This document shows, piece by piece, positions 5,147 through 7,366 of a stretch of 7,366 nucleotides of DNA. Each line of letters begins with the position of its first letter. The first letter of the stretch is position 1. This DNA comes from Competibacteraceae bacterium UBA2788 (GTDB taxonomy: Bacteria; Pseudomonadota; Gammaproteobacteria; Competibacterales; Competibacteraceae): positions 1-7,366 of the forward strand of contig DEHY01000082.1 in NCBI GenBank assembly GCA_002352185.1, in the 5' to 3' direction. The notes beneath the pieces are model-generated. The model worked only from the letters and a program-made list of their open reading frames with translations. It was not told where the DNA came from and ran no database searches. The position numbers and the translations under genes are program-made.

Positions 5147-7366
5147 ATGGAATGGGTGTTTTTGGGAGTGCTGGCGCTGGCGTGGCTGATTTCGCCGATT
5201 ATCCTGCTGATTGCGCTCATCATCGCCCGCAGCCAACTGCGTGATTTACGGCAGCAGCCGGGCAGTCGCGGCGCTGATCAACGACTGGACCACCCAGCCG
5301 CGCCGATTCCACCCACGCCGATGTTGGGCGGTAACTGCCGTTACGCCCCAGCCGATCTGGAAAACCTGCTGCTGCTGCGACTGGATCTGCAACGGCTGCG
5401 CGAGTCCGGCGCTGTAGCCGAGGAGCGGTTTCAGCAACTGGCTGATGATCTGGATCGATTGTGGATACAGCATCTGCGCGCAGGCGGCGCGCAACCGGAA
5501 AACGGCGTCTGGCAATCACGGCGTGCGGTCGCCTGGAATCTGCTGGCGCAAGGAAGCGATGCGCCGTTGGGGTCGCCGCCGTGGCAATCTGCTGCGCCCG
5601 AATCGCCATCCATTCCGGGCATTGCCGCCGCGCCCAACAATTTGCCCACGTTCTCTTTAGTCGCAAAGGCCGATGATTTAGATGCACCATTAAATCCTCC
5701 TCTACTCCTCCCGCCTCCTCACGATTCCACGGAACAGCCTCCGTCTTTGCCGCCCTTTGCAATAGAGATGGTGGATAAGCCCGGTTCCAAGTGGGAGGAG
5801 CCTGGCCCCGCTGTTGCGGATGACTGGCGTCCAGCGGTTCCAGGCCCATTGGAGAAAGCGTTACAGGCGCTGTCCGGCTGGCCGAAATTGATCGCGCCGT
5901 TTCTGGCGCAGAACATCGGCTGGTTTATCGGCGGATTCTGTTTTATAGCGGGTGCGCTGTTCCTGATTGCCAACACCAGCGGCTTTATCAATGCGCTGGT
6001 GGTGTTCGCCAGCCTGTCCAGCGCCACGGCGTTCCTCGTCTGGGCCGGCTATCAGTTCCGTCGCAATCGCCCGGAACTGGTCATCGCCAGCAGCGTGCTA
6101 TTGACGCTGGGCATGTTGCTGGCGCCGCTGGATTTGACGGTCGCGGTTCAACTGGCGTCCGCCAGCAGCGGCGATGGACTTTTGCTGACGGTCAGCCTGT
6201 TGATCGGAGCGGTGACGCTGGCGGCGTTCGCCTGGATCGCGACGCTGACCAGCGGCCTGATGGATCGGGCGCTGATGGGCCGCTATCCACGATTACTGAC
6301 GGCGCTGGCGGCGGTGCAGTTGGCCGCGCCGCTGGCGCTGTTCGTTCCCGACTGGCGCGGCTTGGCGATGTTGCATCTGGCGCTGCTGGGACTGCTCGGT
6401 TACGCGCTGCGGACTTTTACCGGCGAGTGGTTGCGACGGCTGTTCATTGATGAGCGGCTGACGACGTACTACGCTGCCGGGCTGCTGGTTTACACCGCTG
6501 TGGTGTCCTTTGTTCACCTGACCTGGATTTGGCCGCAGCCGTTGCCCGCCGGATATGCGGGACCGTTCCTGATGGCGCTGTGCGGGCTGCTGTTCCCGGT
6601 GGATGCGGCGCTCAAGGACTGGGTCAATAAATATGCGTTTCTGTCCCAGTTCAGCTTTGCCTTGTACGGCCTGTCGGTAGTCGCCGTCGCGGTCGCGGTG
6701 CAAACCACGCCGACGGCGCTGGTGGCGCTGGCGCTGGGCGCGTTGCTGTACGGCTGGGTGACGTGGCGCTATCGCACCCTGCCGCCGCTGTATCTGCTGT
6801 TTGCCTGTGCGGCGGGACTGTACGGATTTGGCGTTTTGAATGCGCTGCCGCCCGCATGGCACGGACTCGTCAGCCTGCCGGGATTGCTGGCGCTGCTGGG
6901 CTTGTGCCATTGGACCCGTTCCCGCTCCCGCGCTATTGCGCTGCAATGTCTGATCGCCTTTGGGACGCTGCTGATCGGCCTGACGGTCTGGAGCCTGTTA
7001 TGGACTGGGCCGGGCTGGGTCGGCTTTGCGACGGCGGCGACGGCGGCGCTGTTGAGTTATGGCGCGGTGCGGTTGGCGCTGACCTTGCCGGACGCGAACC
7101 CGCGCTGGGCTTATGGCGATGGCGCGGTGGTGGCCTTTGCGCTGGCGGCGGTCGCCTATGCGCCGGACGGGCTGCTGTTGCGTTGGGAACTGCGCAGTGC
7201 GTTTGGAACGCTGGCGCTGGCCGGGTTATGGATTGCGCTCGGTTTGCACGACCGGCGGCAATCTCCGGCAAGCCGCACGGTATTCATCGCCGGCGCATTG
7301 CTGAACATCGTGTTGGCGTTGGCGCTCGGCGCGATGGCGTTGTGGATGACAGCGCCGGTCCGGGTG
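5147..7366 (+). CDS. Large polytopic membrane protein (DUF2157/DUF2339-like), 3'-truncated by window edge
   Basis: An uninterrupted frame of 740 codons runs from ATG 5147 to the last base with no stop, so the C-terminus is missing. Residues about 3-27 (VFLGVLALAWLISPIILLIA) form an N-terminal transmembrane anchor followed by a basic, glutamine-rich stretch. Residues about 70-106 form a predicted helical hairpin (LQRLRESGAVAEERFQQLAD) resembling the SHOCT domain or the N-terminus of DUF2157 proteins. Residues about 140-245 are a proline-rich, low-complexity linker. From about 256 to the window end I count roughly 17 further hydrophobic segments, the first being IGWFIGGFCFIAGALFLIA (257-275), with few charged residues between them. 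The glycine-rich first segment is reminiscent of DUF2157 and DUF2339 membrane proteins, but I cannot assign a family firmly and no enzymatic motif stands out. It follows pspA by 48 bp, suggesting cotranscription and a role at the inner membrane, perhaps as a PspA partner. That role is inferred from context only. Confidence 0.85.
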   Translation, partial: MEWVFLGVLALAWLISPIILLIALIIARSQLRDLRQQPGSRGADQRLDHPAAPIPPTPMLGGNCRYAPADLENLLLLRLDLQRLRESGAVAEERFQQLADDLDRLWIQHLRAGGAQPENGVWQSRRAVAWNLLAQGSDAPLGSPPWQSAAPESPSIPGIAAAPNNLPTFSLVAKADDLDAPLNPPLLLPPPHDSTEQPPSLPPFAIEMVDKPGSKWEEPGPAVADDWRPAVPGPLEKALQALSGWPKLIAPFLAQNIGWFIGGFCFIAGALFLIANTSGFINALVVFASLSSATAFLVWAGYQFRRNRPELVIASSVLLTLGMLLAPLDLTVAVQLASASSGDGLLLTVSLLIGAVTLAAFAWIATLTSGLMDRALMGRYPRLLTALAAVQLAAPLALFVPDWRGLAMLHLALLGLLGYALRTFTGEWLRRLFIDERLTTYYAAGLLVYTAVVSFVHLTWIWPQPLPAGYAGPFLMALCGLLFPVDAALKDWVNKYAFLSQFSFALYGLSVVAVAVAVQTTPTALVALALGALLYGWVTWRYRTLPPLYLLFACAAGLYGFGVLNALPPAWHGLVSLPGLLALLGLCHWTRSRSRAIALQCLIAFGTLLIGLTVWSLLWTGPGWVGFATAATAALLSYGAVRLALTLPDANPRWAYGDGAVVAFALAAVAYAPDGLLLRWELRSAFGTLALAGLWIALGLHDRRQSPASRTVFIAGALLNIVLALALGAMALWMTAPVRV

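Noticed and set aside
5220..5849. 209-codon open frame on the - strand
   Set aside because: It lies wholly opposite the large membrane-protein frame, which has a good ribosome binding site and coherent membrane segments. The antisense product is arginine- and proline-rich with no recognisable family.
6293..6946. 217-codon open frame on the - strand, very rich in Gln and Arg
   Set aside because: This composition is the expected shadow of CTG- and GCG-rich membrane-protein codons on the other strand.

Overview
The window is GC-rich chromosomal DNA with compact, housekeeping-type bacterial genes. SucD of the enterobacterial type, a long glutamine-dependent NAD synthetase, a SuhB-type inositol monophosphatase and a PspA homologue together suggest a proteobacterium, most likely a gammaproteobacterium. 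This is inferred from protein similarity recalled by eye; no search was run. No tRNA, rRNA, CRISPR array, insertion sequence or phage gene is visible.

Layout from left to right. (1) Positions 1-768 hold the 3' part of sucD (TCA cycle), cut by the left edge. A long bulged hairpin follows, then a good intrinsic terminator. (2) Positions 951-2582 hold nadE on the + strand, the last step of NAD synthesis. (3) suhB lies on the - strand (3379 down to 2579), tail to tail with nadE. The two stop codons overlap by 4 bp and sit inside one perfect hairpin shared by both transcripts. (4) A Uma2-family (DUF820) putative nuclease gene lies on the - strand (4151 down to 3567). (5) A 272-bp divergent spacer carries several dyad symmetries and a plausible promoter. 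(6) pspA (4424-5098) on the + strand is followed 48 bp later by a very large polytopic membrane-protein gene that starts at 5147 and is still open at the right edge (740 codons read).

The first three genes are core metabolism without an obvious shared pathway. The most interesting unit is the pspA-led operon. PspA is a membrane-binding ESCRT-III-superfamily protein, and the downstream gene encodes a membrane anchor, a short SHOCT/DUF2157-like helical hairpin, a proline-rich linker and then about 17 hydrophobic segments. Neither pspF, pspB or pspC nor a sigma-54 promoter is visible, so this looks like a non-classical Psp arrangement in which the large membrane protein may be the partner of PspA. 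That link is inferred from gene order only.
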